64,000 bases of DNA from an uncultured Anderseniella sp. (GCA_947488295.1 CANKYU010000005.1:62001-126000); one strand, 5' to 3'. Counted from the stretch's first letter, positions 8,242 to 16,906 are shown. The notes: a model not told the origin generated them from the letters alone. Numbers and translations are program-made.

Positions 8242-9297
8242 ATGATTGGTGCGTTCATTTGCGGTTGCGCAGGCGTTGAGCTTGGCGCGGACGAAGAGGC
8301 TTTCTTTCGTGACGCACAGCCCTGGGGGCTGATCCTGTTTGGCCGGAATGTCGAGAACCGCAAGCAGATTTGTGAACTGACTTCCCGGTTTCGAGAGCTT
8401 GTCGGGCGCACGGATGCGCCCGTGCTCATCGATCAGGAAGGCGGCAGGGTGCAGCGCATGGGTCCGCCTGAGTGGCGCACATACCCTCCCGGGCGTTCTT
8501 ATGCGGACATTTACGAGCTTGATGCGCTGACCGGTTTATCGGCAACCCGGCTGGTTTACCGGCTGTTGGCCAGGGACCTGGCCGAAATAGGCATCAATGT
8601 TGACTGTGTGCCGGTGCTGGATGTGCCACAAGCCGGCAGCCACGAGATTATCGGCGATCGCGCCTACGGCACCGATCCCGAACAGGTTGCCCTGCTGGGC
8701 AGGGCCGCAGCGCAAGGACTGATGGACGGCGGCGTGCTGCCGATCATAAAGCATATTCCCGGCCATGGCCGCGCGGCTTCGGACAGTCATCTGGAGTTGC
8801 CGGTGGTCGATGCGTCTCACCAGCAACTGGAACAGGTTGATTTCGCGCCGTTTGCCGCGCTGTCTGACATTCCCATGGCAATGACTGCTCACGTGGTCTA
8901 CTCGGCAATTGATGAAGATGCACCTTGCACGCTGTCTTCGAAGGTGATCGGCGATGTGGTCCGCAAGCAGATCGGCTTTGACGGTCTGTTGATGAGCGAT
9001 GACCTGTCAATGAAAGCGCTGGATGCCTCGCTGGCACATGTTGTGGGTGATGATCTGTCCAACTTCAGGTCATCAATGCATGCGCGCGGAGAACTGGCGC
9101 TGCAGGCTGGCTGTGATGTGCTGTTACACTGCAATGGCGACATGGAAGAGATGATGCAGGTGGCTGATGCGGCGGGCACGTTGAAGGGCACCGCGCAAAA
9201 ACGGGCGCTGAGAGCGCTTTCATTCCTGCGTAGCCCTGATGATTTTGACGTGGCTGAAGCCGAACGCGTTCTGGACAGCATGTTGGCGATGGCCTGA
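8242..9297 (+). CDS. nagZ: Beta-N-acetylhexosaminidase (peptidoglycan recycling)
   Basis: A 351-residue glycoside hydrolase family 3 enzyme that removes GlcNAc from anhydromuropeptides in the cytoplasm. Seen: IDQEGGRVQR near residue 75, the KHIPGHGRA segment with the catalytic His loop followed by DSHLELP, and LLMSDDLSMKAL with the nucleophile Asp. Length is normal. No signal peptide, as expected for NagZ. GAGAGG precedes the ATG. It starts the nagZ-scpA-scpB-tat block that is typical of alphaproteobacteria. Confidence 0.93.
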   Translation: MIGAFICGCAGVELGADEEAFFRDAQPWGLILFGRNVENRKQICELTSRFRELVGRTDAPVLIDQEGGRVQRMGPPEWRTYPPGRSYADIYELDALTGLSATRLVYRLLARDLAEIGINVDCVPVLDVPQAGSHEIIGDRAYGTDPEQVALLGRAAAQGLMDGGVLPIIKHIPGHGRAASDSHLELPVVDASHQQLEQVDFAPFAALSDIPMAMTAHVVYSAIDEDAPCTLSSKVIGDVVRKQIGFDGLLMSDDLSMKALDASLAHVVGDDLSNFRSSMHARGELALQAGCDVLLHCNGDMEEMMQVADAAGTLKGTAQKRALRALSFLRSPDDFDVAEAERVLDSMLAMA

Positions 9298-9451
9298 AGG
9301 CGCACGGCGGACCGGCACATTTTCATCACATGGCGGCCACATCACTTGAGGATAAGTGCGCATAGCCACTGTCAGGGATGGCGAAGCACGCTATATCTGG
9401 TGTATCAATTGTGACAAACCCGCGACATGTGGGTAATGAAATGCGGGTTTC

Positions 9452-10279
9452 ATGAGCAAGGATACGACAAGTTCAGCGCAGGACGAGCTGTGGCCGGATG
9501 GTCAGGGCCCGGTTCGCCTTATGCCGGAGCCGGAGGATGATGGTCTGCCGCTGATCGTTGATCTGGACGGTTTCGAAGGCCCGCTGGATCTTTTGCTGCA
9601 GATGGCGCGCAACCAGAAGGTCGACATCACCAAAATTTCCATTCTGGCACTTGCCGAGCAGTATCTCGTTTTTATCGAAGATGCCCGCAAGATGAAGCTG
9701 GAACTGGCGGCAGACTATCTTGTCATGGCAGCGTGGCTTGCCTATCTCAAATCACGCCTGTTGCTGCCCAAGGAAGCCGATGATGGCGACGAGCCGCCGC
9801 CGGAAGAACTGGCGGCCCGGTTGCAGTTCAGGCTGCAGCGATTGCAGGCCATGCGGGATGCCGGCGCCAAGTTGATGTCGCGCAACCGTCTTGGGCGTGA
9901 TGTATTTGCCCGCGGCTGGCCGGAGCCTGTTGTTGTGGAACGGCAGGTCGAGTGGAGCGATACGCTTATCGATCTGCTGCAGGTCTATGCTGATCGCCGG
10001 CAACGCAAGGCCGCGCACCATAATTACGAGATCAAGCGGATGCCGGTGTGGACCTTGAAGGAGGCCCGTACGGCACTGGAGAGAATGCTGGGTACAATGG
10101 ATGACTGGGGCCGTTTCGATGCGTACCTGCTGGAATACATGGTCGAGCCGGAAAAGCGCGCATCAGTGATCGCTTCCGGGTTTACCGCGTCGCTTGAACT
10201 GGCACGCGAGGGTGTTCTGGAAGTGCGCCAGGAAAAGGCGTTTGAGGCAATTTACATGCGCCGCGCACGGGCTGGATAG
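9452..10279 (+). CDS. scpA: Segregation and condensation protein A (kleisin)
   Basis: A 275-residue kleisin subunit of the SMC-ScpAB condensin, which compacts and segregates the chromosome. Seen: the N-terminal DLDGFEGPLDLLLQMARNQK block and LAADYLVMAAWLAYLKSRLL, which bind the SMC neck, and a C-terminal winged-helix region (FEAIYMRR near the end) that binds the SMC cap. It lies between nagZ and scpB as is common. There are 154 bases to nagZ without a clear terminator, so read-through is possible. Confidence 0.93.
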   Translation: MSKDTTSSAQDELWPDGQGPVRLMPEPEDDGLPLIVDLDGFEGPLDLLLQMARNQKVDITKISILALAEQYLVFIEDARKMKLELAADYLVMAAWLAYLKSRLLLPKEADDGDEPPPEELAARLQFRLQRLQAMRDAGAKLMSRNRLGRDVFARGWPEPVVVERQVEWSDTLIDLLQVYADRRQRKAAHHNYEIKRMPVWTLKEARTALERMLGTMDDWGRFDAYLLEYMVEPEKRASVIASGFTASLELAREGVLEVRQEKAFEAIYMRRARAG

Positions 10280-10331
10280 ACAAGGACAAGGGACCTGGCC
10301 AGGGTCCTGATGGGGCAAGAGGGTTTGAGAG

Positions 10332-11240
10332 TTGGCTAAGCAAGCTGTGAAATTGAGCAACGGACAAGAGCCGTCGGATGAATCCGAGCACGAGGTGGCG
10401 GAAGCCGCACCTGCCGGCGAAGGTATTGCGCCTGCGCAAGACCTGGCGCCTGCCGACGACAGCGACCTGCCGGACTACCTGCTGCGCAAGGGTGATGCGA
10501 TTTCCGGCGTGATGCCGCAATTGCAGCAACAGCGGGTGGTGGAAGCCTTGTTGTTTGCCGCAGCTGGTCCATTGTCCGAAGCCGAGCTTGCAGCCGCCTT
10601 GCCGAAGGATGCGGATGTAGCCACCCTGTTGGCGGATGTGCAGGAAAGCTATCAGACGCGTGGTGTGAACCTGGTGCCGATAGCCGGAAAGTGGGCATTC
10701 CGCACCGCTGACGATCTGAGCTTCCTGTTGCGTGAAGAAGCAACCGAGCAGAAAAAGCTGTCGCGTGCCGGGCTCGAAGTGTTGTCGATTATCGCCTATC
10801 ACCAGCCGGTCACCCGCGCCGAGATTGAAGATATTCGCGGCGTGGCGACGGCCAAGGGGACGCTTGATATCCTGATGGAAATTGGCTGGATCAAGATGCG
10901 CGGCCGCAGACGCACACCCGGCCGTCCTGTCACTTACGGCACCACGCAGGAGTTCCTGGAGCATTTCGGCTTGAACGAAATCCGTGATCTGCCTGGAATG
11001 GTTGAGTTAAAGGGTGCCGGCCTGCTGTCGGGCAATCTGCCGCCGGACATGTTCATTCCAAGCCCCAGCGATGATGATGCACTGGGCCCGGATGAAGATC
11101 CGCTGGATTCAACCGATTTCGAGCCGGAGCTTGAAATGCATCTGCCTGACGATGAAGAGGCTAATGACACGATCGGTGAACCCGACGAAGCCCTGAACAT
11201 GGATTTACCCGAAGTGCTGGATGATGAGGGCAGGAGCTAG
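10332..11240 (+). CDS. scpB: Segregation and condensation protein B
   Basis: The winged-helix partner of ScpA in the condensin complex. Seen: RVVEALLFAAAGPLSEAELA, the second winged helix with LEVLSIIAYHQPVTRAEIE and GRPVTYGTT near the end of the core, followed by an unusually acidic C-terminal tail of about 70 residues (Asp/Glu/Pro rich). The longest frame starts at TTG 10332 with AAGAGGG upstream and adds about 55 acidic, Ala/Pro-rich residues; an ATG at 10512 just before the core is the alternative start. Total length 302 is longer than most ScpB because of both low-complexity ends. Confidence 0.9.
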   Translation: MAKQAVKLSNGQEPSDESEHEVAEAAPAGEGIAPAQDLAPADDSDLPDYLLRKGDAISGVMPQLQQQRVVEALLFAAAGPLSEAELAAALPKDADVATLLADVQESYQTRGVNLVPIAGKWAFRTADDLSFLLREEATEQKKLSRAGLEVLSIIAYHQPVTRAEIEDIRGVATAKGTLDILMEIGWIKMRGRRRTPGRPVTYGTTQEFLEHFGLNEIRDLPGMVELKGAGLLSGNLPPDMFIPSPSDDDALGPDEDPLDSTDFEPELEMHLPDDEEANDTIGEPDEALNMDLPEVLDDEGRS

Positions 11241-11249
11241 ACTGCAACC

Positions 11250-12347
11250 CTAGTTTGCCGCGGCAGGTGTGCGTGAGTGCGGCCTGGACAATACGGTTTC
11301 AATAATGGCGCTGCTGTTGATACCTGGACGATAAGCCGGACGGACCATAATGCCGGCTTGCTCTGCGGGTTGGTAAAACGCCGAGGTGGCGTCGCCACCA
11401 TAAACCACGGCGCGTGGTCTGTAGCGCGCCAGGATTGCCTCCATGCCTGATGCATCCAGAGGCCCGGAGAACAGGTAGGCCTCGTCAACACAAGCCAGCG
11501 ACCGCACTATAAGCAGCCGCTGTTGTTCGCATATTATCGGCTTGCGTTTATAGGTTTCAGCCAGTTTGTCGGTAACGACCGCAACCACCAGATGCTCGCC
11601 CAGTTCTTTTGCTGCCTCCAGCACCTTCACATGGTTTGCATGCAGCATATCGAACACGCCATCTGTGAAGATGATGCCGGTATCCAGCTTGTTGTCGCGT
11701 TCCGATACCGGCGGCAATTCAGGCCGCTCAGGTCGGACTGCCAACAGTCCGGCTGTTTGCGCAAGGCAGCGCAGTTTCCATTTGGCGCGACGCCATGTGA
11801 AGTAGCCACGCCACAACAGGCCACCATCCGGTGCGGCATTCGCCGGTGAGAATGCATAACTCCAGTAGGTCGACGGCGTGCGCCAGTCTGATCCATACTG
11901 GATTTCGAGCATGTGTTCGGAATCTGCCGGACACATCACCGGAATGCCCTGGAATACAGCCGGCTCCAGTTTGAACCTGGGATAGGAATACCGTACGCGG
12001 TTTCCGCGCTGGTATACGTAGCAGTGGTGTCCGGAAGCGGTTGTGTAAAACAGCGTCAGATCGATTGTTGTCCGGCCATTGTGGAACTTCAGACACAATC
12101 CGTCATCGTCAGTTCCCAGTCGGGCGATCAAAACGAAACCTGCGCCTGCAGCGCTGTCGATAACAGATGTATCATAGTCTTCAGCGAACATGCCGACATC
12201 AATGTCATCGTCACCGTCAATGAAGTCGTTTTCCCTGACGAAACCGAGCAGGGTTCCGTCACACAGAAAGACCTTGTCCTGGTGAGACTGGTTCAGTGCG
12301 CGGGCAAATTGCCTGAAGCTGTGCTTGAAAGTCTCGTGATTTGTCAT
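11250..12347 (-). CDS. LicD-like transferase fused to a cytidylyltransferase domain
   Basis: A 365-residue two-domain protein. Residues about 10-200 resemble the LicD/fukutin family (CDGTLLGFVRENDF and GDDDIDVGMF near residues 29-55). Residues about 222-350 are a nucleotidyltransferase of the CTP:glycerol-3-phosphate/phosphoethanolamine type (TDGVFDMLHANHVKVL, then a C-terminal RPGINSSAII loop). The usual HxGH motif reads HANH (residues 236-239). Known: LicD moves phosphocholine from CDP-choline to surface glycans; the cytidylyltransferase makes the CDP-linked donor. Inference: one polypeptide both activates and transfers a phospho-alcohol onto a surface polymer. No signal or membrane segment. 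It converges on scpB and sits on the opposite strand to the housekeeping block. Confidence 0.75.
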   Translation of the reverse strand: MTNHETFKHSFRQFARALNQSHQDKVFLCDGTLLGFVRENDFIDGDDDIDVGMFAEDYDTSVIDSAAGAGFVLIARLGTDDDGLCLKFHNGRTTIDLTLFYTTASGHHCYVYQRGNRVRYSYPRFKLEPAVFQGIPVMCPADSEHMLEIQYGSDWRTPSTYWSYAFSPANAAPDGGLLWRGYFTWRRAKWKLRCLAQTAGLLAVRPERPELPPVSERDNKLDTGIIFTDGVFDMLHANHVKVLEAAKELGEHLVVAVVTDKLAETYKRKPIICEQQRLLIVRSLACVDEAYLFSGPLDASGMEAILARYRPRAVVYGGDATSAFYQPAEQAGIMVRPAYRPGINSSAIIETVLSRPHSRTPAAAN

Positions 12348-12466
12348 CTGTCCGTGTTGCGGCGTGTCGCGAATGAGAGCTCTCTATAGGGCGCTCTGTG
12401 CAGGAATGGAATAGCGGCATGTGAGTGCTGGATAGTTGCGGCGGCTTGGTGTAATCACCATCCGCA

Positions 12467-13585
12467 ATGACACAGGTGCTTCACAGAACGACAAGGGGAC
12501 GTTGGGGACCGCGCGGCACGGCGGCAGCCGCGTTCGCCTCCAGCGTTACATTTGATGATGTGTCACTGGCCTATGGCGATACCGAAGCTGTACGCCATGT
12601 GTCGTTCGAATTGAAGCAGGGTGAGATCGTGTGCCTGCTGGGACCTTCGGGATGCGGCAAGTCCACGCTGATGCGGCTGGCGGCCGGTGTGGAACGCCCT
12701 GATTCCGGGCGCATTCTGCTCGACAGCGCAGAAGTGGCGTCGGACACCCGGTTCGTACCGCCCGAAAAACGCTCGGTCGGCCTGATGTTTCAGGACTATG
12801 CGTTGTTTCCGCACCTTACTGTAATGGGCAATGTGACATTCGGGCTGAAGGGGGTCGACAAGGAAAGCGCCACCAATGCCGCCCGTTCTGCCCTTTTGCG
12901 GGTCGGGCTGGATCACCTGGAAGAATCCTATCCACATGAGCTGTCGGGCGGTGAGCAGCAGCGTGTCGCCCTGGCGCGGGCGATCGTGCCGCGCCCGGCG
13001 GTCCTGCTGATGGACGAACCGTTCTCCGGCCTGGACCAGCGCCTCAGAGAGCATGTCCGGCATGAAACCCTGGCAATCCTGAAGGAGACCCGTTCCAGTT
13101 CCATTCTGGTGACTCATGATCCTGAAGAGGCCATGGGCATGGCCGACCGTATCGTCCTGATGCGGGCAGGGCGGGTGGTGCAGATCGGTACGCCTGATGA
13201 GCTGTACCGGCAACCTGCGGACGCTGAAGCGGCCCGGTTCTTTTCCGATGTGAACGAATTGCGGGTGCGTATTGTCGATGGTGCGGCTGATACGCCGCTG
13301 GGCCGGTTTGAGACCGACGTTGGCGAAGAGGGGGGCCCGGCGCTGGTCATGATCCGGCCCCAGGCATTTGTGCGCACCGGTGATGATGATGAAACATCGA
13401 TCATCGCGCAGGTGACCGACCAGCGGTTCCTGGGCGACAAGGTTGAGCTTTCACTGATGTTTGACGGGCTGAACGAGGTGGTGTACGCCAGAGTGGCCAC
13501 AACCGGGTGTCCGAAGCTGGGAGACAGTGCCCGTTTCCGCCTCGATCACGATCATGTACTTGTGTTTGACAATTTGGGCGACTGA
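12467..13585 (+). CDS. ABC transporter ATP-binding protein, Fe3+/polyamine-importer type (orphan)
   Basis: A 372-residue ATPase. Seen: Walker A GPSGCGKST, Q loop MFQDYALFPH, signature LSGGEQQRVALARA, Walker B LLMDEP, switch His in LVTHDPEEAMG, and a C-terminal TOBE-like regulatory region (about residues 250-372). The architecture matches FbpC/PotA/CysA importers. No permease or binding protein is adjacent, so it must partner with proteins encoded elsewhere or act as a shared ATPase. The first 25 residues are Arg/Ala/Thr-rich and precede the ABC core. The substrate cannot be read from the sequence. Confidence 0.85.
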   Translation: MTQVLHRTTRGRWGPRGTAAAAFASSVTFDDVSLAYGDTEAVRHVSFELKQGEIVCLLGPSGCGKSTLMRLAAGVERPDSGRILLDSAEVASDTRFVPPEKRSVGLMFQDYALFPHLTVMGNVTFGLKGVDKESATNAARSALLRVGLDHLEESYPHELSGGEQQRVALARAIVPRPAVLLMDEPFSGLDQRLREHVRHETLAILKETRSSSILVTHDPEEAMGMADRIVLMRAGRVVQIGTPDELYRQPADAEAARFFSDVNELRVRIVDGAADTPLGRFETDVGEEGGPALVMIRPQAFVRTGDDDETSIIAQVTDQRFLGDKVELSLMFDGLNEVVYARVATTGCPKLGDSARFRLDHDHVLVFDNLGD

Positions 13586-13715
13586 CACCATTTCACGTAT
13601 TAACGCTCTACATAAGTTGCCGCTATCTCGTGTTGCGGCCCATAGGGCTTTCTGCAATAGTGCGCGCGAATTACGAGAGGCCCGGGTGGGACCTTTGTGT
13701 AAAGGGAGAATTTAA

Positions 13716-13949
13716 ATGTCTATCGGACCATGGCAAATTATCATTATCGTTCTGCTTTTGGTCATCCTGTTTGGCCGCGGCAAGATTTCCGAGCTCATGG
13801 GTGACGTCGCCAAAGGCATCAAGAGCTTCAAGAAGGGCATCGCGGAAGAGACCGATGAAGCCAAGGAAACGGTCGCTGACACAGCCAAGACCATTGAGCT
13901 GGAAGCAGAAGAGATGACCGAGAAGGCCAAGGACAAGGCCAAGAGCTGA
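13716..13949 (+). CDS. tatA: Sec-independent translocase subunit TatA
   Basis: A 77-residue pore-forming subunit of the twin-arginine translocase. Seen: N-terminal GPWQIIIIVLLLVILFGRGK (single helix ending in the FGRGKI hinge), then an amphipathic helix (GDVAKGIKSFKKGI) and a charged, Glu/Lys-rich tail. AAGGGAGA precedes the ATG. It is followed by tatB after 96 bases, which include a short GCAGAC/GTCTGC inverted repeat (13967-13993) that could tune the TatA:TatB ratio. The Tat-type multicopper oxidase at 17.2 kb would be one of its clients. Confidence 0.95.
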   Translation: MSIGPWQIIIIVLLLVILFGRGKISELMGDVAKGIKSFKKGIAEETDEAKETVADTAKTIELEAEEMTEKAKDKAKS

Positions 13950-14045
13950 TTTCTTCCAGTATCTTCGCAGACTGCTGATTTATGGCGGTCTGCTGGGTCA
14001 GTCTTGGCAATGGTCTCTCTTTAGCGTGCGGGAACACAAGGTCAC

Positions 14046-14474
14046 ATGTTCGATTTCGGCTTAGGCAGTACGGAACTGATGCTCATTGCGATTGTCGCAC
14101 TGATTGTCATCGGGCCGCGTGATCTGCCGAAAGTGCTGCGAACGGTCGGCCAGGTGATGACCAAGGTGCGAGCCATGGCGCGGGAGTTTCAGGGGCATAT
14201 CGAGGACGCGGCGAAAGACAGCGGTCTTGACGATCTGAAGAAGGATATCTCCAAGGCCACCAATTTTGATGTGAACGAAACCCTGAGCGATATTACCCGT
14301 GAACCGGGAAAGGTGTCGCCGCCTGCGTCCAAGGATGCGCCCGTGACAGCACCTGAACCCGAGGCCAAGCCTGCCAAAAAAGCTGCAGCGCCAAAGAAAC
14401 CTGCTGCCAGGAAAGCTGCTGCGAAGAAATCCGCTGCCAGGAAACCTGCGGTGGCCAAGGACAAGACTGCATGA
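14046..14474 (+). CDS. tatB: Sec-independent translocase subunit TatB
   Basis: A 142-residue TatB. Seen: N-terminal FDFGLGSTELMLIAIVALIV helix followed by IGPRDLPKVLRTVG, the family hinge, an amphipathic helix (MAREFQGHIEDAAKDSG), and a Lys/Ala/Pro tail of about 50 residues with repeated AARKAAAKK-like units. With TatC it forms the receptor for twin-arginine signal peptides. The stop overlaps the tatC start by four bases (ATGA), coupling translation of the two receptor subunits. Confidence 0.95.
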   Translation: MFDFGLGSTELMLIAIVALIVIGPRDLPKVLRTVGQVMTKVRAMAREFQGHIEDAAKDSGLDDLKKDISKATNFDVNETLSDITREPGKVSPPASKDAPVTAPEPEAKPAKKAAAPKKPAARKAAAKKSAARKPAVAKDKTA

Positions 14475-15283
14475 GCGCGAGCGAAGACGACATTGAAGCT
14501 TCCAGCGCGCCTCTAATCGAGCATCTGGCTGAACTTCGGACCCGTTTGATCAAGTCGGTCATCGGCTTCGCGCTGATGTTTGTCGTCTGTTTCTATTTTG
14601 CCGACAAGATTTTTGACTTCCTGCTGATCCCCTATCAGTGGGCCGTGGGCGAAAATCAGGAACTGAACCTGATTTTTACCGCGCCGCAGGAGTTCTTCTT
14701 CACCCAGTTGAAGATCGGCATGTTTGGCGGGTTGTTCCTGGCGTTTCCACTGATAGCCACACAGATTTACATGTTTGTGGCACCGGGGCTGTACAAGCAC
14801 GAGCGCAATGCGTTCAAGCCGTATCTGTACGCCACGCCGGTCCTGTTTGTGGCCGGTGCTTCGCTGGTGTTCTTCATGGTCATGCCGATTGCCATGCGGT
14901 TTTTCATCAGTTTCCAGCAGTCGGGCGCGGACGGACGCGCGGTCATTGAGTTGCTGCCCAAGGTTTCGGAATATCTCAGTCTCACCATGACGCTGATCCT
15001 GGCGTTCGGCATCTGCTTCCAGATGCCGGTAATCCTGACGCTGCTCGGACGGGTCGGCATCGTCACGTCGCAGGGACTGAAGGAAAAGCGCAAGTACGCG
15101 GTTGTCGGTGTGTTTGTGGCTGCTGCCTTGCTCACACCGCCGGACCCGTTCTCACAGCTCGGTCTGGGTATCCCGCTGTTGCTGCTCTATGAAGCCTCGA
15201 TCTGGACGGTCCGTCTGGTTGAGAAAAGGCGCGATGCCGCCGAAGCTGCACGTGAGGCGGAAGAAGAAGCCGACGAAGCCTGA
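14471..15283 (+). CDS. tatC: Sec-independent translocase subunit TatC
   Basis: A 270-residue polytopic inner-membrane protein with six predicted helices. Seen: the N-terminal LIEHLAELRTRL motif that recognises the twin-arginine signal, FTAPQEFFFTQLKIG with the conserved FxxPxExFxxxxK pattern, and a P-D-P (LTPPDPFSQLGLGIPLLLLYE) segment near helix 5/6. A charged Arg/Glu/Ala tail ends the protein. In related genomes serS usually follows; here accessory DNA follows instead. The 181 bases after it show no clear terminator. Confidence 0.95.
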   Translation: MSASEDDIEASSAPLIEHLAELRTRLIKSVIGFALMFVVCFYFADKIFDFLLIPYQWAVGENQELNLIFTAPQEFFFTQLKIGMFGGLFLAFPLIATQIYMFVAPGLYKHERNAFKPYLYATPVLFVAGASLVFFMVMPIAMRFFISFQQSGADGRAVIELLPKVSEYLSLTMTLILAFGICFQMPVILTLLGRVGIVTSQGLKEKRKYAVVGVFVAAALLTPPDPFSQLGLGIPLLLLYEASIWTVRLVEKRRDAAEAAREAEEEADEA

Positions 15284-15464
15284 TGCTCGGCTGGTGCCTG
15301 GCGGTCGACCTGATCAGCTGAGAATTCATAACGAAACCGAATTCCTGATTTTCTTTCCGATAACTTGACCGTCGTCAAGGCACCGGCCGCCGAATTGCCG
15401 GACACTTGCGACATCAAACGGGACGGCTCGCACTTTATTGTGCCCGTGACATGGAGAGCAGATC

Positions 15465-16013
15465 ATGAAAATCCAATCTTTTGCGATAACTGCGCTTGTG
15501 GTTTTTTCGCTGCAGATTCCGGGTGCCCCCGCAATCGCTGATGACAGAGACAGTTCATCCGGATGGTGGGGCGGCTGGGGCATGCATTCGATGATGGGGC
15601 GAGGACGTGGTCGCGGCTGTATGATGGGCTACGGGCCTGAGCGGCTGCTTGACCGCGTCGACGGTCGGCTGGCCTTCCTGAAAACCGAACTGAAGATTAC
15701 CGACCAGCAGTCGGACGCCTGGTCCAGCCTGGCTCAGACAATCCGCATAAACAGTGAAGCCCACAACGCCATGCATCGCGAAATGATGAAGGAAATGCAC
15801 GATGGCGATTTCTTCGACAAACCATTACCGGACAGGTTGGTGATCCGGGAAACCCACATTGAAGCCCGGTTGCAACAGGTGAAAAACGTCAAGGAAGAAG
15901 TCGAAAAGCTTTACGCGGTGCTGGATGACGGCCAGAAGAAGTCCGCTGACGAAATCATGTTGCCGATGATGGGTATGGGGTGCGGCATGGGGCGAGGGAT
16001 GATGTCAAACTAG
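15465..16013 (+). CDS. Spy/CpxP-like LTxxQ-motif periplasmic protein
   Basis: A 182-residue exported protein. Seen: a signal peptide (about residues 1-25, ending near APAIAD), a Gly/Trp/Met/Arg-rich segment at about residues 33-60 (WWGGWGMHSMMGRGRGRG), one LKITDQQ copy of the LTxxQ motif, a helical core, and a Met/Gly-rich C terminus (MMGMGCGMGRGMM). Known: Spy/CpxP family proteins are periplasmic chaperones or metal-stress sensors. The Met, His and Cys content suggests soft-metal binding, in line with the copper genes that follow on the other strand. It is the first accessory gene after tatC. Confidence 0.75.
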   Translation: MKIQSFAITALVVFSLQIPGAPAIADDRDSSSGWWGGWGMHSMMGRGRGRGCMMGYGPERLLDRVDGRLAFLKTELKITDQQSDAWSSLAQTIRINSEAHNAMHREMMKEMHDGDFFDKPLPDRLVIRETHIEARLQQVKNVKEEVEKLYAVLDDGQKKSADEIMLPMMGMGCGMGRGMMSN

Positions 16014-16032
16014 GTCTTTTATCATTCGTGGT

Positions 16033-16050
16033 CCGGTTCGCCGGAACCGG
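16033..16050. terminator. Short hairpin after the Spy-like gene
   Basis: A perfect 7-bp stem CCGGTTC/GAACCGG with a GCCG loop, starting 20 bases after the stop of the Spy-like gene. No clear T-run follows, so it may stabilise the 3' end rather than terminate. Confidence 0.4.
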
Positions 16051-16090
16051 TGATATGCATCTTTCTTGTCGATGACTTATCTCAAGCAGG

Positions 16091-16198
16091 TCAGCCGATA
16101 TGTTCTGTGGACTCATCGGCAATTGCGGCAACTGGCACTGAGCCCAGCACCAGCGCGCCAAACAGAATTGAAAACAGTCTGGGTAGGAGTAACGACAT
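16091..16198 (-). CDS. Very short ORF with signal-peptide-like sequence (35 residues)
   Basis: Thirty-five codons from ATG 16198 to TGA 16091. The translation starts MSLLLPRLFSILFGALVLGS, continues VPVAAIADE and ends STEHIG: a positive residue, a hydrophobic core and an Ala-x-Ala-like cleavage region, that is, an export signal with almost no mature protein. GAGGG lies 9 bases before the ATG. It is 134 bases downstream of the cytochrome c' gene on the same strand. It could be a real small exported peptide, or the remnant of a secreted protein that has lost its body. The remaining DNA between 16014 and 16332 shows nothing else beyond the hairpin at 16033. Confidence 0.4.
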   Translation of the reverse strand: MSLLLPRLFSILFGALVLGSVPVAAIADESTEHIG

Positions 16199-16332
16199 CT
16201 GGGACCCTCGCGCTGGCAGCACCGAAGCCAGATCAACCCCGATGCCGCTGTTTTGGGAATTACCTCACTTGCTTCTCAACTATTGGGCGGCAACTCATTT
16301 CAACATCAACACGCCAATGTGCGTAGCAAGGC

Positions 16333-16791
16333 TCATTTCGCCAGCCTGTAATCCTGATGGCAGGCCTTGCAGCTTTTGCCGACTTCTGCAAGTTGAGGCA
16401 GAATGTCCTTGGCGGACGAGGCCGATTTGCCAGCCTCTCCCAGCGCCTGCGCATCGGAGTTGAGCTTGCCTGCAATTTCAGTGAAGCGGTCCCACTGGGT
16501 CCAGATCACCGGCAGGGCCTCTGTGGGTTTGTCCAGTGATCCTTCGGGGAACATATGCGGCATGTGCTTGGCGTGCTCTGCGATTACATCGGCAGACGCC
16601 TGTACAGCCGCCCCGTCAAACGCGGTATCTCCCTTCACCATGGCGGCGATGGATTTCATGCTTTTGCCGATTTCCTTCATTGCTTCCATGCGCTGCATGA
16701 CCATGCCGGTTGCACCATCGTGCGCCAGGGTAATTGTGGAAGCGCCGGCGATGCCGAGAGCTACGGCGAGCGTTGTTTTCAAATGTTTCAT
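16333..16791 (-). CDS. Cytochrome c' / c-556 family protein
   Basis: A 152-residue periplasmic monohaem cytochrome. Seen: a signal peptide (MKHLKTTLAVALGIAGAS, cleavage near THA-like LAHD), a four-helix bundle pattern with GDTAFDGAAVQASADVIAEH, and a single CKACH haem-binding motif close to the C terminus (about residues 139-143), which is typical of the cytochrome c' family. Known functions include NO binding and electron shuttling. It lies downstream of cusF-like and the multicopper oxidase on the same strand; in such operons the cytochrome may take or give electrons to the copper oxidase, which is an inference. Confidence 0.88.
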   Translation of the reverse strand: MKHLKTTLAVALGIAGASTITLAHDGATGMVMQRMEAMKEIGKSMKSIAAMVKGDTAFDGAAVQASADVIAEHAKHMPHMFPEGSLDKPTEALPVIWTQWDRFTEIAGKLNSDAQALGEAGKSASSAKDILPQLAEVGKSCKACHQDYRLAK

Positions 16792-16859
16792 GCGATTTTA
16801 TCCTTGATCACAATGTGTCAGTAGGTAACCGGCGCGTGTAGTCGCCGGGCAGGTAAACG

Positions 16860-16888
16860 TCCATGGAAGCAGAGCAAGCTTCCATGGA
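16860..16888 (-). terminator. Strong hairpin between cusF-like and cytochrome c' genes
   Basis: A perfect 11-bp inverted repeat (TCCATGGAAGC / GCTTCCATGGA) with a 7-base loop, just after the CusF-like stop on the minus strand. There is no T-run after it, so partial termination or RNA stabilisation between the two genes is as likely as full termination. Confidence 0.5.
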
Positions 16889-16906
16889 TGGTCTGGGTTC
16901 AAGCCG

